Shown here: piece after piece, positions 51,431-61,802 of the stretch
Numbering within the stretch: position 1 is the first letter of the stretch
Layout: the number at the start of each line of letters is the position of its first letter
Assembly: GCF_009827515.1 (NCBI RefSeq)
Contig: NZ_WTYO01000003.1
Location: forward strand, 310,001-374,000
DNA length: 64,000 bases
Source of the DNA: Pelagerythrobacter marinus
GTDB taxonomy: Bacteria > Pseudomonadota > Alphaproteobacteria > Sphingomonadales > Sphingomonadaceae
Direction of reading: 5' to 3'
The notes under the pieces: model-generated
Seen by the model: only the letters and a program-made list of their open reading frames with translations
What the model was told of the DNA's origin: nothing
Database searches by the model: none
Translations under genes and position numbers: made by a program

Positions 51431-53362
51431 TCAGGCCCGCGCCTCTTCCACCCCGGCGCTGTTATGGCGCAGCGCCTTGAGCACGGTCTCGACGATATGC
51501 GGCGCGTTCAGCCCGGCTTCGTCGTACTGCTTTTCCGGCGCGTCGTGGTCCTGGAACAGGTCGGGCAGGCGCATCGTGCGGATCTTCAGCCCGGCGTCGA
51601 GCAGCCCCTGGTCGCTGGCATATGTCAGCACGTGGGCGCCGAGCCCGCCGATCGCGCCTTCCTCGATCGTGACGACCACGTCGTGGCTGGCGGTCAGCTG
51701 TTCGATCAGCGCGGTGTCGAGCGGCTTGGCGAAGCGCATGTCGGCCACGGTCGCGGGCAGGCCCTTCGCCTCCAGCTGGTCGGCGGCCTTGAGCGCCTCG
51801 TGCAGGCGGGTGCCGAGCGAGAGGATCGCGACCTTGCCGCCGCTCGCCTTGCCGCGCACGATCCGGCCCTTGCCGATTGCGAGCTTCTCCGGCGTTTCGG
51901 GCAGGGGCACGCCCACGCCGGCGCCGCGCGGATAGCGAAAGGCGATCGGCCCGTCGTCGTGTTCGGCGGCGGTATAGGTCATGTGGACAAGCTCCGCCTC
52001 GTCCGCCGCGGCCATGACGACGAAATTGGGCAGGGTGGCGAGATAGGTGACGTCGAACGATCCGGCATGGGTCGCGCCGTCCGCGCCGACCAGCCCGGCG
52101 CGGTCGATCGCGAAGCGGACCGGCAGGTTCTGGATCGCGACGTCGTGAACCACCTGGTCGTAGGCGCGCTGGAGGAAAGTCGAATAGATCGCCGCGAAAG
52201 GCCGCATGCCCTGTGCCGCGAGCCCGGCGGCGAAAGTGACGCCATGCTGTTCGGCGATCCCGACGTCGAAAGCGCGGTCGGGGTGCGCCTTCGCGAACTT
52301 GTCCACCCCGGTGCCGCTGGGCATGGCCGCGGTGATCGCGCAAATGCGCTTGTCGCTCTCGGCCAGGCGGGCCAGCGTCTCGCCGAAGACGTTCTGGTAA
52401 TTGGGCGGTCCGCCGCTCGATTTCTTCTGCTTGCCGGTGATGACGTCGAACCGGGCGACGCCGTGGTACTTGTCGGCGCTGTTTTCCGCCGGGGCGTAAC
52501 CCTTGCCCTTCTTGGTCACGACGTGGACCAGGACCGGGCCCTGTTCGCTGTCGCGCACGTTTTCCAGCACGGGCACGAGGTGATCGAGGTTGTGGCCGTC
52601 GATCGGGCCGACGTAATAGAACCCCAGCTCCTCGAACAGGGTACCGCCGGTGACCATGCCGCGGGTATATTCCTCCGCCTTCTCGAGGCTCGAATGGACC
52701 CTGCGCGACAGCTTGCGCGCGAAGCGGGAGGCGAGGCTGCGCAGGCCGAGGTACTCGCTGGAGGAGACCATCCGCGCGAGATAGGCCGAGAGCCCGCCGA
52801 CGGGGGGCGCGATCGACATGTCGTTGTCGTTGAGGATCACGACCAGGCGGTTGCCCGCCTGTTCGGCGTTGTTCATCGCCTCGTAGGCCATGCCCGCGCT
52901 CATCGCGCCATCGCCGATTACCGCGATCGCCTTGCCCGGCCGGTCGTTGAGCTTGTTGGCGATGGCAAAGCCCAGCCCGGCGGAGATCGAGGTCGAGGAG
53001 TGCGCCGCGCCGAACGGGTCGTATTCGCTTTCCGCCCGCTTGGTGAAGCCGCTCAGCCCGCCGCCCTGGCGCAGCGTGCGGATGCGGTCGCGCCGGCCGG
53101 TCAGGATCTTGTGCGGGTAGGCCTGGTGCCCCACGTCCCAGATCAGCTTGTCTTCCGGGGTGGCGAAGACGTAGTGGATCGCCACCGTCAGCTCGACCAC
53201 GCCGAGGCCGGAGCCGAGATGCCCGCCGGTGCTGCCGACGGCATCGATCATCTCGGTCCGCAGTTCGTCCGAAAGCTGGCGCAGCTGGCTCTTGTCGAGC
53301 CGGCGCAGGTCGCCCGGCGTATCGACCGTGTCGAGGAGAGGGGTTTCAGGGGCTTGGCTCAT
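51431..53362 (-). CDS. dxs: 1-deoxy-D-xylulose-5-phosphate synthase
   Basis: Dxs condenses pyruvate and glyceraldehyde 3-phosphate, the first and flux-setting step of the MEP isoprenoid pathway, which feeds carotenoids, quinones and hopanoids. The 643-residue protein has the thiamine diphosphate motif [30 protein letters not shown], and the transketolase-type [22 protein letters not shown] and C-terminal [14 protein letters not shown]. Full length. Upstream lies zur (64-nt gap) and downstream an alpha/beta hydrolase. Confidence 0.96.
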   Translation of the reverse strand: MSQAPETPLLDTVDTPGDLRRLDKSQLRQLSDELRTEMIDAVGSTGGHLGSGLGVVELTVAIHYVFATPEDKLIWDVGHQAYPHKILTGRRDRIRTLRQGGGLSGFTKRAESEYDPFGAAHSSTSISAGLGFAIANKLNDRPGKAIAVIGDGAMSAGMAYEAMNNAEQAGNRLVVILNDNDMSIAPPVGGLSAYLARMVSSSEYLGLRSLASRFARKLSRRVHSSLEKAEEYTRGMVTGGTLFEELGFYYVGPIDGHNLDHLVPVLENVRDSEQGPVLVHVVTKKGKGYAPAENSADKYHGVARFDVITGKQKKSSGGPPNYQNVFGETLARLAESDKRICAITAAMPSGTGVDKFAKAHPDRAFDVGIAEQHGVTFAAGLAAQGMRPFAAIYSTFLQRAYDQVVHDVAIQNLPVRFAIDRAGLVGADGATHAGSFDVTYLATLPNFVVMAAADEAELVHMTYTAAEHDDGPIAFRYPRGAGVGVPLPETPEKLAIGKGRIVRGKASGGKVAILSLGTRLHEALKAADQLEAKGLPATVADMRFAKPLDTALIEQLTASHDVVVTIEEGAIGGLGAHVLTYASDQGLLDAGLKIRTMRLPDLFQDHDAPEKQYDEAGLNAPHIVETVLKALRHNSAGVEEARA

Positions 53363-53426
53363 CCCATCGGCCTTACACCGATGAAAGCAGGCTGTCGATC
53401 AAGCGCCGCAAAGCCCGGCTCGGCGG

Positions 53427-53897
53427 TCACTCGGCGCAGGCGCTGCACAGCCCGCGCACCTCGATGATCGGGCGCCGGGTGCTGAACGCGCTTTCCCCCG
53501 CGACCGCGCGGACCCGGTCCGACACCGCCTCGTCATCGACATGCGTCGCCTCGCCGCATTCGTCGCAGACCAGGAAGATGCAGTCGTGCGCGCAGCCGGG
53601 GTGGGTATTGGCCAGGTAGGCATTGGCGCTCTCCACCCGCATGGCGAGATTGTTGGCCACGAACAGGTCGAGGATGCGATAGACGCTGTTGGGTGCGACA
53701 CGTTTCCCCCGGGCGGCGGAAAGGTTGTCGGCAATGTCATAGGCGGAGGCGGGCCGGTCGTGCCGGGCCAGTTCCTCGAACACCGAACCGCGCATGTCGG
53801 TCCATTGCTCCCCCGCCGCCACCAGCGCGTCGCGCGCGGCCTTCACCAGCGCTTCGCCGCTGTGTTCGCGGTGCGCATGCTTGTCCACGGTTGCCAT
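53427..53897 (-). CDS. zur: Zinc uptake regulator Zur (Fur family)
   Basis: 156 residues. The Fur-type winged helix (residues ~20-90; RPASAYDIADNLSA, APNSVYRILDLFVANNLAMRVE) is followed by a dimerisation domain with HDCIFLVCDECGEATHVDD and IIEVRGLCSACAE. The CDEC and CSAC pairs form a structural zinc site, and the IE-RGLCSAC end matches E. coli Zur more than Fur. Zur represses zinc uptake genes when zinc is plentiful. The start is the ATG at 53897, since the frame upstream is not family sequence. No Zur box was recognised. Confidence 0.85.
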   Translation of the reverse strand: MATVDKHAHREHSGEALVKAARDALVAAGEQWTDMRGSVFEELARHDRPASAYDIADNLSAARGKRVAPNSVYRILDLFVANNLAMRVESANAYLANTHPGCAHDCIFLVCDECGEATHVDDEAVSDRVRAVAGESAFSTRRPIIEVRGLCSACAE

Positions 53898-53953
53898 CGT
53901 TCGGATATAGCGATTGACCGCGCGCTGTGCCAGCGCGGCGGCGCCCGCGCCCG

Positions 53954-54625
53954 TCAGCCGCGCTGGAAGGCGGCGCTGTAGTGCGCGGGATAGAGACGCG
54001 CGAGCGCCGCGACCTTGGGCGCGTCCCACCGCTCGACATAGGAATGGCCCGGATTGCGCGCGACGAAGTCCTGGTGGCGGCTTTCGGCCGGGAAGAAGGC
54101 CTGGGCGCGCTCGATCCCGGCGACGATCGGCCGCTGCCACAGGCCCGACCGCTCCATCTGGGCGAGGTAGGCGCGCGCGACCTCGAGCTGTTCGGCGCTC
54201 GTCGGGATCAGCGCGGTGCGATAGTGCGCGCCGACATCGGGCCCCTGGCGGTTCCTCTGCGTGGGATCGGCGACGACGGAAAAGAAGATGCGGACCAGTT
54301 CGTCGTAGCGCACGAGAGCGGGGTCGTAAGTCACGCGGACCGCCTCTGCGTGGTCGGTCACGCCGGAGGCGACGAGCTCGTAGCGGGCCTGGCGCTCGGT
54401 TCCGCCGTGATAGCCGGAAACCGCGCTCTTCACGCCCCTCACGTGGCTGAACACGCCCTCCACGCCCCAGAAGCAGCCGCCGGCGAAGATCGCGGTCTTC
54501 AGCGGGCCCGTTTCGCGGGCCACGCGCTCGGCGGCAGGGCCCGCGACGATCGTTTCACCGGGGTCCGGCGCGGGCTGGCAGGCGACGATCGCCAGCGCGC
54601 CCGCGAGGACAAGCAGCGCCCTCAC
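53954..54625 (-). CDS. msrA: Methionine-S-sulfoxide reductase MsrA, lipoprotein
   Basis: 223 residues with lipoprotein signal MRALLVLAGALAIVAC and the MsrA catalytic motif AGGCFWGVEGVF near residue 49, then GYHGGTERQARYELVASG and GHSYVERWDAPK. It reduces methionine-S-sulfoxide, likely in the envelope. The start is a GTG at 54625 overlapping (GTGA) the stop of a 45-residue cistron upstream. With the lipoprotein MsrB at 42460 it gives the envelope both stereoisomer activities. Confidence 0.92.
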   Translation of the reverse strand: MRALLVLAGALAIVACQPAPDPGETIVAGPAAERVARETGPLKTAIFAGGCFWGVEGVFSHVRGVKSAVSGYHGGTERQARYELVASGVTDHAEAVRVTYDPALVRYDELVRIFFSVVADPTQRNRQGPDVGAHYRTALIPTSAEQLEVARAYLAQMERSGLWQRPIVAGIERAQAFFPAESRHQDFVARNPGHSYVERWDAPKVAALARLYPAHYSAAFQRG

Positions 54626-54759
54626 TGCACCTGCGCGGCCTCGGCCGACGGGGCGATCGCACCGACGATGTCGGGACCGGCCTGCAGGCCGACAAGCAGC
54701 GCCCCGGCGGCGAAGCCGATGGCGAAATTGCGGAACAGGTCGGTCTTGAACAGTTTCAT
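54622..54759 (-). CDS. 45-residue small membrane protein coupled to msrA
   Basis: Starts MKLFKTDLFRNFAIGFAAG, with one predicted membrane helix (residues ~10-30) and a short polar tail ending SAEAAQVQ. Its stop overlaps the msrA start (GTGA). No family is recognised. The start ATG at 54759 has GCAACGCCC upstream, so the ribosome site is weak. Coding is supported by the tight overlap, the helix and a plausible Lys/Phe-rich start, but the ORF is short. Confidence 0.55.
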   Translation of the reverse strand: MKLFKTDLFRNFAIGFAAGALLVGLQAGPDIVGAIAPSAEAAQVQ

Positions 54760-54905
54760 GGGCGTTGCGTCTTCGTGCGAATCTGGTGCGGTCGCGGTCT
54801 AGCAGGCCGCGCTTGCGACAAGGTGAACATGGGGTTCGCCCCCCGTTTACGTAAGGGATCGCCGGGCCAGCGATTCTATCAGGGGGTAAACCGGGGGCGG
54901 GGCGG

Positions 54906-56495
54906 CTAGTGGCGGAAGTGGCGCATGCCGGTAAAGACCATGGCCAGGCCGGCTTCGTTCGCGGCGGCGATCACTTCCTCGTCGCGGATCGATCCGCCCG
55001 GCTGGATCACCGCGCTGGCGCCCGCCTCGACCGCGGCCAGAAGGCCGTCGGCAAAGGGGAAGAAGGCATCGGACGCGACCGCGCTGCCGACCGTTCGCGG
55101 GGCTTCCCAGCCGTATTTCTCGGCCGCCTCGGCCGCTTTCATCGCCGCGATGCGGCTGGAATCGCGGCGGTTCATCTGGCCCGCGCCGATCCCGGCGGTC
55201 GCGCCGTCGCGGGCATAGACGATCGCGTTCGACTTGACGTGGCGGGCCACCGTCCAGGCGAACAGGCAATCCTTCAGTTCCTGCTCGGTCGGGGCGCGTT
55301 CGGTCACGACTTTCAGGTCTTCGGCGGCGATCGCGCCCTTGTCGCGCCCCTGGACCAGCAGGCCGCCTGTGATCGGCTTGACCGCCAGCCCGTCGCGGCG
55401 CGGATCGGGCAGTTCGCCGGTCACCAGCAGGCGCAGGTTCTTCTTGCGCGCGAAGGCCTCGCGCGCGGCCTCGCTCACCGAAGGGGCGATGACGACTTCG
55501 GTGAAGATCTCGCAGATCGCCTCGGCCGTCGCGCCGTCCAGCTCGGTATTGACGCACACGATGCCGCCGAAGGCCGACACGCTGTCGCAGGCGAGCGCCG
55601 CGTCCCATGCCTCGCGCAGGCTCGCGCGCTGGGCCACGCCGCAGGGATTGGCATGCTTGACGATCACCACCGCCGGGTCCTGGCCGCGGAACTCCGCGCA
55701 CAGCTCGAGCGCGGCGTCGGCATCGTTGTAGTTGTTGTAGCTCAGCTCCTTGCCCTGGAGCTGCTCGGCCTGGGCGATGCCGCGCGCGTGAGGGCCGACC
55801 GGGGTGTAGAGCGCGGCCTCCTGGTGCGGGTTCTCCCCGTAACGCAGCATGGTCGGCGCGCGCCCGTTGAGAGCCAGGAACCCGGGAAAGGCCTCTCCCT
55901 GGTCGGCGAAGGCGAACCACTGGCTGATCATCGAATCGTAAGCCGCGGTGGCGGCAAAGGCCTTGGCCGCCATCCTGCGCCGGAAGGCGAGCGATGTCGC
56001 GCCGTCGTTGGCGGCCAGTTCCTCGATCAGCCCGGCATAGTCGGCCGGGTCGGTCACGATCGTCACGTCTCGGTGGTTCTTGGCCGCGGAACGGACCATG
56101 CTCGGCCCGCCGATGTCGATGTTCTCGATGATGTCGTCGCGCCCGGCGCCGCGGGCGACGGTCGCCTCGAACGGATAGAGGTTCACCACGACCAGGTCGA
56201 TCGCGCCGATGCCGTGCGCTTCCATCGCCGCGGCATGATCGGGATTGTCGCGCACCGCCAGCAGGCCGCCGTGGACCATCGGGTGCAGCGTCTTGACCCG
56301 GCCATCCATCATCTCGGGAAAGCCGGTCAGGTCCGACACGTCGCGCACGTCGAGCCCGGCTTCGCGCAGGGCCCGCGCGGTGCCGCCGGTGGAAACCAGT
56401 TCCACCCCGCCCTGCGCGAGCCGGGTGCCGAGATCCACGAGGCCGTCCTTGTCGGACACCGAAAGCAGTGCCCGCCTGATGGTCACGTCGCTCAC
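54906..56495 (-). CDS. purH: Bifunctional AICAR transformylase / IMP cyclohydrolase
   Basis: Does the last two steps of IMP synthesis. The 529-residue protein has an N-terminal IMPCH domain ([49 protein letters not shown]) and a C-terminal AICARFT domain ([43 protein letters not shown]). The start is a GTG at 56495 ([11 protein letters not shown]), fitting sphingomonad PurH; a GTG three codons later (56486) is the alternative. It follows the heparinase-like gene by 8 nt. Confidence 0.95.
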   Translation of the reverse strand: MSDVTIRRALLSVSDKDGLVDLGTRLAQGGVELVSTGGTARALREAGLDVRDVSDLTGFPEMMDGRVKTLHPMVHGGLLAVRDNPDHAAAMEAHGIGAIDLVVVNLYPFEATVARGAGRDDIIENIDIGGPSMVRSAAKNHRDVTIVTDPADYAGLIEELAANDGATSLAFRRRMAAKAFAATAAYDSMISQWFAFADQGEAFPGFLALNGRAPTMLRYGENPHQEAALYTPVGPHARGIAQAEQLQGKELSYNNYNDADAALELCAEFRGQDPAVVIVKHANPCGVAQRASLREAWDAALACDSVSAFGGIVCVNTELDGATAEAICEIFTEVVIAPSVSEAAREAFARKKNLRLLVTGELPDPRRDGLAVKPITGGLLVQGRDKGAIAAEDLKVVTERAPTEQELKDCLFAWTVARHVKSNAIVYARDGATAGIGAGQMNRRDSSRIAAMKAAEAAEKYGWEAPRTVGSAVASDAFFPFADGLLAAVEAGASAVIQPGGSIRDEEVIAAANEAGLAMVFTGMRHFRH

Positions 56496-56503
56496 AATCG
56501 AAT

Positions 56504-58402
56504 CTATCCCATTTTCTTGAGCAGCCAGGAGAACGTCCCCCCGCTGCGCGATGTCATTCCCTGGATGACCAGTTGCTCGACCGGATGGGCCCTGCCCTGC
56601 CCGTCGACCCACAGGCTTTCCTCGATCGACAGCTCGCCGCCGTCGTCGCCGCCGGCCATGCGGAACTGCCAGTAACTGCCGTCCGGCAGGGCCAGCCCCG
56701 CGCCGCGCCTGTCGTCCGACAGGCGCGCCTCGACCCCGCGGCCGAGGTGGAAGCGAATCGCGTAGCCGATCTTGCCGCGCTTGCCCGTCTTGCCCGCCGG
56801 AAGCAACACGTCCTCGCCGCGCAGTTCGTGCCCGGTGTCGCGCAGGATCAGGATGCGGCGGTGGACGAGGCCGTGGCGGGCGGCATAGCCGTCGTGGCTC
56901 GCCTCGATCCGGGTCGCGCTGCCGCCGGTGAGGTCGAGCGTGCGGCGGTCGATCTCGACCTCGTTCACCCCGGTGCCGAGCTTTCCGTGCATCAGGACCG
57001 CGGTGGAATTGGTCTCGTCCAGCACCAGGGTCGAATGCGCGGCCGTCGCGCGCAGGCCCTGCTCGATGCGCGCCGGCACCTGGCCGCCGGCAAAGGCGGC
57101 GCCGCCGCAATTGACGACGATACGCTGCCCGTCGGCGGAAAATTCGAACGCCAGCGTCGATGCGCAGCCGGCCCGCGCGTGGCGCGGCAGCGGCGGCGGC
57201 GCGGCGTCGAGCACGAGGACGGACTTGCGCGCGGCCACCCGCTGGTACCCCCACTGGCGCGCGTCCTTGAGCGGCCGCGTGCGCACGCCGCTCGCCTCGA
57301 CCAGGGCGGCGATGCGCTCGGCGCGCACCGCGCCGGCGCCCTGCCAGTTGCCGAGCCCACCGTCGCCGTGGAGCAGCGAGAGCAGCGGCGGCACGAGCAG
57401 CTCCAGCATCGTGCCGACGAACGGCGGGGGATCGCGCTTCACCGCGGCATAGCAGGCGCGCAGGTCCACCAGCGCGGCAATCGCGTCGACCTGCGCCAGC
57501 GGGCTGCGCGACAGCGTGCCGCCGTCTTCGGCGACCAGTTCGCCCAGCGCGCGGGCCAGCCCCGCCTCGGCATAGAGCCGGCGCGGCTTGCCTTCCGGCA
57601 GGAGGAGGCCGGCGGCGACGAGCGCGGTCCAGCCCATGACCGCGCCGAGCCCGTCCGAGGCCTTGCCCACCTTGCGGTCGAGCCAGCGGGCGGTGGCGGC
57701 GATCGCGTCGAGCGTGGCGGCGCGCAGCTGCGTGCCCTCGCCCGAAAGGATCCACGGGGCGAAGACGAGCCAGTGCCGCAGGCGGTTGCCGACGTGCTCG
57801 ATCTCCCACGCCGGGCCCTTGCCCGGGGCGGGATTGGCCTCGATCCAGGCGCGCAGGACGCGCTCGGCGGTGGCCAGGCACTGTTCGCGCGGGGCGCTGG
57901 CGGCGAGGTCGCGCAGCCAGCCGAAACCGTGGATCACCCGTTCGAACGGCGGCGTCAGCCGGGTGCTCGATTCGAACTCCATCTGCGCGATCGGCGCCTT
58001 GACGCCGTGGACGAGGAAATGGCCCGCGCGCAAGGCGACGCCGGCGGCGCGGTCCCCCTCCAGCGGGGTTTCGACCGTGCCGAGCAGGCGCGGCCGCGCG
58101 GCCTTGGCGAAGGGCGCGGCCAGGGTCGATCCGGGAACGCCCATGCGATAGGCAAGCCGGATCAGCGCCTCGCCCGCGCCCAGGCGCGGCGGGGCGAGAT
58201 CGGACAGGACGAGGGCGCGGCCGGGCTCGAGCAGTTCCTGCCGCTCGTCGCGCGCGGTCACCAGCGGCTCGCCAGCCGCGTTGTCGAGCGGCAGCGCCGG
58301 TTCGGCGGTCGGCGCGCCCGCCGGCGTGGGGGGCGGCGTGGGGGCGGCATCGGCGCCGGGGCGGCGAGCGCCGGGTTCCACCAGCGACGCCGCCTCCGCC
58401 AT
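56504..58402 (-). CDS. Heparinase II/III family protein
   Basis: 632 residues with a disordered Ala/Pro N-terminus (to ~45), an alpha/alpha-toroid middle ([62 protein letters not shown]) and a C-terminal beta-sheet domain ([39 protein letters not shown]). The family includes polysaccharide lyases, but cytoplasmic relatives in sphingomonads are uncharacterised, and no signal peptide is seen. TGATG couples it to rpe upstream and purH follows 8 nt later. Substrate unknown. Confidence 0.88.
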   Translation of the reverse strand: MAEAASLVEPGARRPGADAAPTPPPTPAGAPTAEPALPLDNAAGEPLVTARDERQELLEPGRALVLSDLAPPRLGAGEALIRLAYRMGVPGSTLAAPFAKAARPRLLGTVETPLEGDRAAGVALRAGHFLVHGVKAPIAQMEFESSTRLTPPFERVIHGFGWLRDLAASAPREQCLATAERVLRAWIEANPAPGKGPAWEIEHVGNRLRHWLVFAPWILSGEGTQLRAATLDAIAATARWLDRKVGKASDGLGAVMGWTALVAAGLLLPEGKPRRLYAEAGLARALGELVAEDGGTLSRSPLAQVDAIAALVDLRACYAAVKRDPPPFVGTMLELLVPPLLSLLHGDGGLGNWQGAGAVRAERIAALVEASGVRTRPLKDARQWGYQRVAARKSVLVLDAAPPPLPRHARAGCASTLAFEFSADGQRIVVNCGGAAFAGGQVPARIEQGLRATAAHSTLVLDETNSTAVLMHGKLGTGVNEVEIDRRTLDLTGGSATRIEASHDGYAARHGLVHRRILILRDTGHELRGEDVLLPAGKTGKRGKIGYAIRFHLGRGVEARLSDDRRGAGLALPDGSYWQFRMAGGDDGGELSIEESLWVDGQGRAHPVEQLVIQGMTSRSGGTFSWLLKKMG

Positions 58403-59064
58403 CAGCGCGCCTCCTTCAGCGCGGCGATATTGTCCGCGTAGCGCTCCGGCCCGCCCTTGAAGGTGGCGGAGCCGGCGACGAGCACGTCGGCCCCGGCATC
58501 GACGCACAGGCGCGCCGTCTGCGGGTTGACCCCGCCGTCCACCTCCAGGTGGATGTCGCGCCCGGTGGCGTCGATCATCCCGCGGATCGCCTCGATCTTG
58601 CGCAGCTGGCTGTCGATGAAGCTTTGCCCGCCGAACCCGGGATTGACGCTCATCACCAGGACCAGGTCGGCGAGGTCGAGCAGGTATTCGAGCGCCGATG
58701 CCGGGGTGCCGGGGTTCAGGACCACGCCCGCCTTGCAATCGAGCGCGCGAATGGCCTGGAGCGTGCGGTGGACGTGGGCCCCGGCTTCCGGGTGGACGGT
58801 GATGATGTCGGCCCCGGCCTCGGCGAAAGCTTCGAGGTAGGGATCGACCGGGGCGATCATCAGGTGCACGTCGAACGGTTTTTCGGTGTGCGGGCGCAGT
58901 GCTTTCACCACCGCCGGGCCGATCGTGATATTGGGCACGTAATGCCCGTCCATCACGTCGATATGGATCCAGTCGGCGCCGGCCGCGTCGATCGCGCGCA
59001 CTTCCTCGCCCAGCCGGGCGAAGTCGGCCGAAAGGATGGATGGGGATACGAGCGGAACGGTCAT
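58402..59064 (-). CDS. rpe: Ribulose-phosphate 3-epimerase
   Basis: Interconverts ribulose 5-phosphate and xylulose 5-phosphate in the pentose phosphate pathway. The 220-residue TIM barrel shows [56 protein letters not shown] and [11 protein letters not shown], including the metal-binding His and Asp. The ATG at 59064 gives the standard [15 protein letters not shown] start. The stop overlaps the heparinase-like start (TGATG). Confidence 0.95.
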   Translation of the reverse strand: MTVPLVSPSILSADFARLGEEVRAIDAAGADWIHIDVMDGHYVPNITIGPAVVKALRPHTEKPFDVHLMIAPVDPYLEAFAEAGADIITVHPEAGAHVHRTLQAIRALDCKAGVVLNPGTPASALEYLLDLADLVLVMSVNPGFGGQSFIDSQLRKIEAIRGMIDATGRDIHLEVDGGVNPQTARLCVDAGADVLVAGSATFKGGPERYADNIAALKEAR

Positions 59065-59341
59065 TTTCGATCGCGTAGCGGCGGTGGTTGCCGTTCCGCC
59101 TAGATGGCCGGCCGAATCGCGACAAGCGCCCCGGGCAGGCTTTTCCACACCGCGCCTGCGGGCCGCGCCGCGGGTGCGGCAGGCCGCGCGGGCGCGCAAT
59201 TCAGCGGCAATTCAGGGCCGATCGCCTAGTTGCAGCGCACAAGGCGCGGAAATTCGCGCCGGCGTGTTACGATCGCCGGCGATTCGATGCCGCCGTTTTT
59301 CCAGCCATTTACAGGCCAGCACGACAGGACCGACGCAGACC

Positions 59342-59839
59342 ATGATCCTGAAGACGACCCTTCGCCTTGCCGCCGGCGCCGCGCTTGCCGCGGGCCTCGT
59401 GGCCAGCTTCCCCGCCGGCGCCTATCGCCAGGCGATCCCGAACGACATGGGCCGCTGTGCCGCGGGCAGTGGCCCCGCGGTGAAAGTGACGGTGACCGGG
59501 ATCAAGACCTCGCGCGGGACGATGCGGGTCCAGACCTACCGCGGGACCAGCAGCGAATGGCTGGCCAAGGGCAAGTGGCTCCACCGGGTGGAGGCGCCGG
59601 CCCGGCGCGGCACGATGACGTTCTGCCTGCCCGTTCCCGAGGCGGGGACATACGCCGTGGCGGTGCGCCATGACGTCAACGGCAATGGCAGCACCGACTT
59701 GCGCGAAGACGGCGGCGGGATGTCGAACAATCCCAGCATCAATATCTTCAACCTCGGCCGGCCGAGCTACAAGAAGACCGCCTTTTCCGTCGGCGGCGAG
59801 GTCAAGCCGATCACGATCACCATGCGTTACTGGGGCTGA
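59342..59839 (+). CDS. DUF2141 family exported protein
   Basis: 165 residues with a signal peptide (MILKTTLRLAAGAALAAGLV to about residue 27). The DUF2141 beta-sandwich includes VKVTVTGIKTSRGTMRVQTY, GTYAVAVRHDVNGNGSTDL and MSNNPSINIFNLGRPSYKKTAFSV. Members are small periplasmic or outer-membrane-associated proteins of unknown function. It stands alone between rpe (divergent, 277-nt gap) and a convergent gene. The gap has no clear promoter I can name. Confidence 0.85.
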   Translation: MILKTTLRLAAGAALAAGLVASFPAGAYRQAIPNDMGRCAAGSGPAVKVTVTGIKTSRGTMRVQTYRGTSSEWLAKGKWLHRVEAPARRGTMTFCLPVPEAGTYAVAVRHDVNGNGSTDLREDGGGMSNNPSINIFNLGRPSYKKTAFSVGGEVKPITITMRYWG

Positions 59840-59848
59840 GGCCGGCGG

Positions 59849-60748
59849 CTAGCGGGACTGGCGGTGCCGCTCGCGCCACACCCGCAGCAGGACGCCCGGC
59901 GCGGCCAGGACCGGGTGCCGCTCGCGCCAGGGCGTCAGCGCCACGGCGACCCCGGTATGGCGCTCGATCTTCCACGCGGCATAGCGCGCCGCACCGTCGA
60001 ACGTCGTGCTCGCCTTCAGCAGGCGGACCAGGTTGAGCGGCTTGCCCAGGCGCCGCCGCCGCGCCCACCAGCGCAGCACCTCGCGCCGGCGCGCGGGGTC
60101 GAGCCGGGGGACCAGGCGCTCCCCCTCGCGGGCGAAATCGATCCCCTGCGCTTCCCACGCCAGCGGCAGCAGGCCGTCGAAATGGGCGGCGTTGACGGCC
60201 AGGATCGAATCCTCGCGCCCCGGCTTTTCCACGCGGAACTCCGCCCGGTAGGTCGCCCGGAACAGCGCGCGCCAGAAATCGGCCGCGGTCCCGCTTTCCG
60301 GCCCCAGCGCCGCCGCCAGCCGCGCGGCCGTCTGCGCCGCGTCGGCCACGGCCTCGGCCACTGGCGCGCGCAGGCGATCCTCGGCGATCCAGACCAGCGC
60401 GCTCGGCTGGACGAAGCGTGCCCAGATCGTCGTGTCGCGGCTGTCGCCGCGCGCGGCGCGGGCGAAAGTCGACAGCGCCATGCGCGCGACCTTGGCCCGC
60501 AGCGTCCGCCCCTCGTGCTCCCACTCGTGGTAGCTGACGCGCGGCCAGATCCGCTCCTGCTGGTCGCCCGGCAGGAGGAGGTAGAAATCGAGCACCCCCT
60601 CCAGTTCCCCGGTCCGCAGGTTGGAGCCGTAGAACAGCGCGGCGCAGGCCCCCGCTTCCCGCGCCAGGCGCGCCGCGAAGGCGCCCACCGCAGGATGGAC
60701 CGGGGCATCGAGCTGGCGATCGATCCGCTGGGGCAGGCGGAAGCTCAC
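59849..60748 (-). CDS. Tam41-like nucleotidyltransferase, probable lipid cytidylyltransferase
   Basis: 299 residues from a GTG overlapping the upstream stop (GTGA). The segment FYGSNLRTGELEGVLDFYLLLP (near residue 38-60) resembles the GS...D(x)D nucleotidyltransferase loop of Tam41, the mitochondrial CDP-diacylglycerol synthase, and VWIAEDRLRAPVAEAV resembles its (I)AGRLxKPV region. I infer, without certainty, that it makes a CDP-activated lipid. The upstream gene encodes a diacylglycerol-kinase family protein, which would supply the phosphorylated lipid. No membrane helix is seen. Confidence 0.55.
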   Translation of the reverse strand: MSFRLPQRIDRQLDAPVHPAVGAFAARLAREAGACAALFYGSNLRTGELEGVLDFYLLLPGDQQERIWPRVSYHEWEHEGRTLRAKVARMALSTFARAARGDSRDTTIWARFVQPSALVWIAEDRLRAPVAEAVADAAQTAARLAAALGPESGTAADFWRALFRATYRAEFRVEKPGREDSILAVNAAHFDGLLPLAWEAQGIDFAREGERLVPRLDPARRREVLRWWARRRRLGKPLNLVRLLKASTTFDGAARYAAWKIERHTGVAVALTPWRERHPVLAAPGVLLRVWRERHRQSR

Positions 60749-61719
60749 GGCACGAGGAACCGCAATTCGGGGCCCGAGGACAGGCGATAGCGCCCGGCCG
60801 GGAAGGCTTCCCCGTCGAGGATGATCTCGTCCGCCACGGCGATCTCGGCCGGGTCGGCGCCCAGGCGGTGGAGGCCCCACTGCTCGAGCCGCGCCGGCCC
60901 GCGCCCGGTCAGCGCCGCCGGCATCGACAGCAGCAGGCGCCGGCGGGGATGATCGACCACGAGCAGCTTCAGCCCCTCGACCAGTTCGCCGAAGACCTTC
61001 AGGCCCGCGGGAAAACGCTCGAGCGTGGAAGCTAGCATGAAATGCCGCCGGGCCGGGTCGCCGACCGCGGTGCGCGGCATCGGCTGCCGTTCGGGCCCGA
61101 GCGCAATGGCCATGTCCACGCCGCGCCGCCAGGCGTTGCGATCGGTCCCCAGCAGCGCCTGCAACATGCCCCAGGCGGCGGTGACGCCGACCGCGAGGCT
61201 GTCGAACGCGCCCAGGCGATGGGCATCCTGCCCCGCGCGAATGCCCAGGGTATAGGCCCCGGCGCCGAAGATGAAGCCGAGCATCGGGGCGCCTTCGCGG
61301 TCGAGCGGTTCGACCAGCAGCGGCCGCCGTGCGATCCGCCGCGCGCGCGGCCAGGCCGCGATCGCCTCGCCGATCGTCCAGCCCGGCGGCGCGCCGAGAT
61401 CGACATTGAGCGCGTTGGTCTTGCCCTTGGGCAGGACGGCGAGATCGGGCCAGGCCCGGCCGAACACCGGCAGGCCCGCGGTCAGGACGTCGCGCACCGT
61501 GCCGTCGCCGCCGTTGATCACCAGGTAATCGATCCCGCGCGCGGCGAAGCGGGCCAGGGCCTCGCGCAGGCTGGCAATGTCGGCCGGCTGGGCGACGAAG
61601 ATGTTCGCGCGCACCCCCAGGTTCAGGTCCTGCCCGCGATTGCGGTGGCTGCGCGGATTGTAGATCACCCCGACCGAGGGGGGCTCGGTCGCGGGCGGGC
61701 TGGCGTCGGCGGGGGTCAT
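60745..61719 (-). CDS. Diacylglycerol kinase family lipid kinase
   Basis: 324 residues. The DAGK catalytic domain shows VGVIYNPRSHRN, the nucleotide-binding VINGGDGTVRDVLTAGLP (residues ~75-95) and AVLPKGKTNALNVDLG, then a beta-rich C-terminal domain ending DGEAFPAGRYRLSSGPELRF. It would phosphorylate a lipid such as diacylglycerol or, in this sphingolipid-making order, a ceramide; the substrate is not decidable here. It is coupled to the Tam41-like gene by a 4-nt overlap. Confidence 0.85.
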   Translation of the reverse strand: MTPADASPPATEPPSVGVIYNPRSHRNRGQDLNLGVRANIFVAQPADIASLREALARFAARGIDYLVINGGDGTVRDVLTAGLPVFGRAWPDLAVLPKGKTNALNVDLGAPPGWTIGEAIAAWPRARRIARRPLLVEPLDREGAPMLGFIFGAGAYTLGIRAGQDAHRLGAFDSLAVGVTAAWGMLQALLGTDRNAWRRGVDMAIALGPERQPMPRTAVGDPARRHFMLASTLERFPAGLKVFGELVEGLKLLVVDHPRRRLLLSMPAALTGRGPARLEQWGLHRLGADPAEIAVADEIILDGEAFPAGRYRLSSGPELRFLVP

Positions 61720-61802
61720 CCGGCAGCCCTTAGCCGCTCGGGGCGGGTGGAATACAGGTCTTTTCGCTTCATGCGCGTGGGCCGCTCGCCTATCCTGGCG
61801 CC

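Noticed and set aside
54906-57881. A 991-codon open frame on the minus strand
   Set aside because: PurH accounts for the part up to 56495. The rest overlaps the heparinase-like gene in a different frame and has no family sequence.
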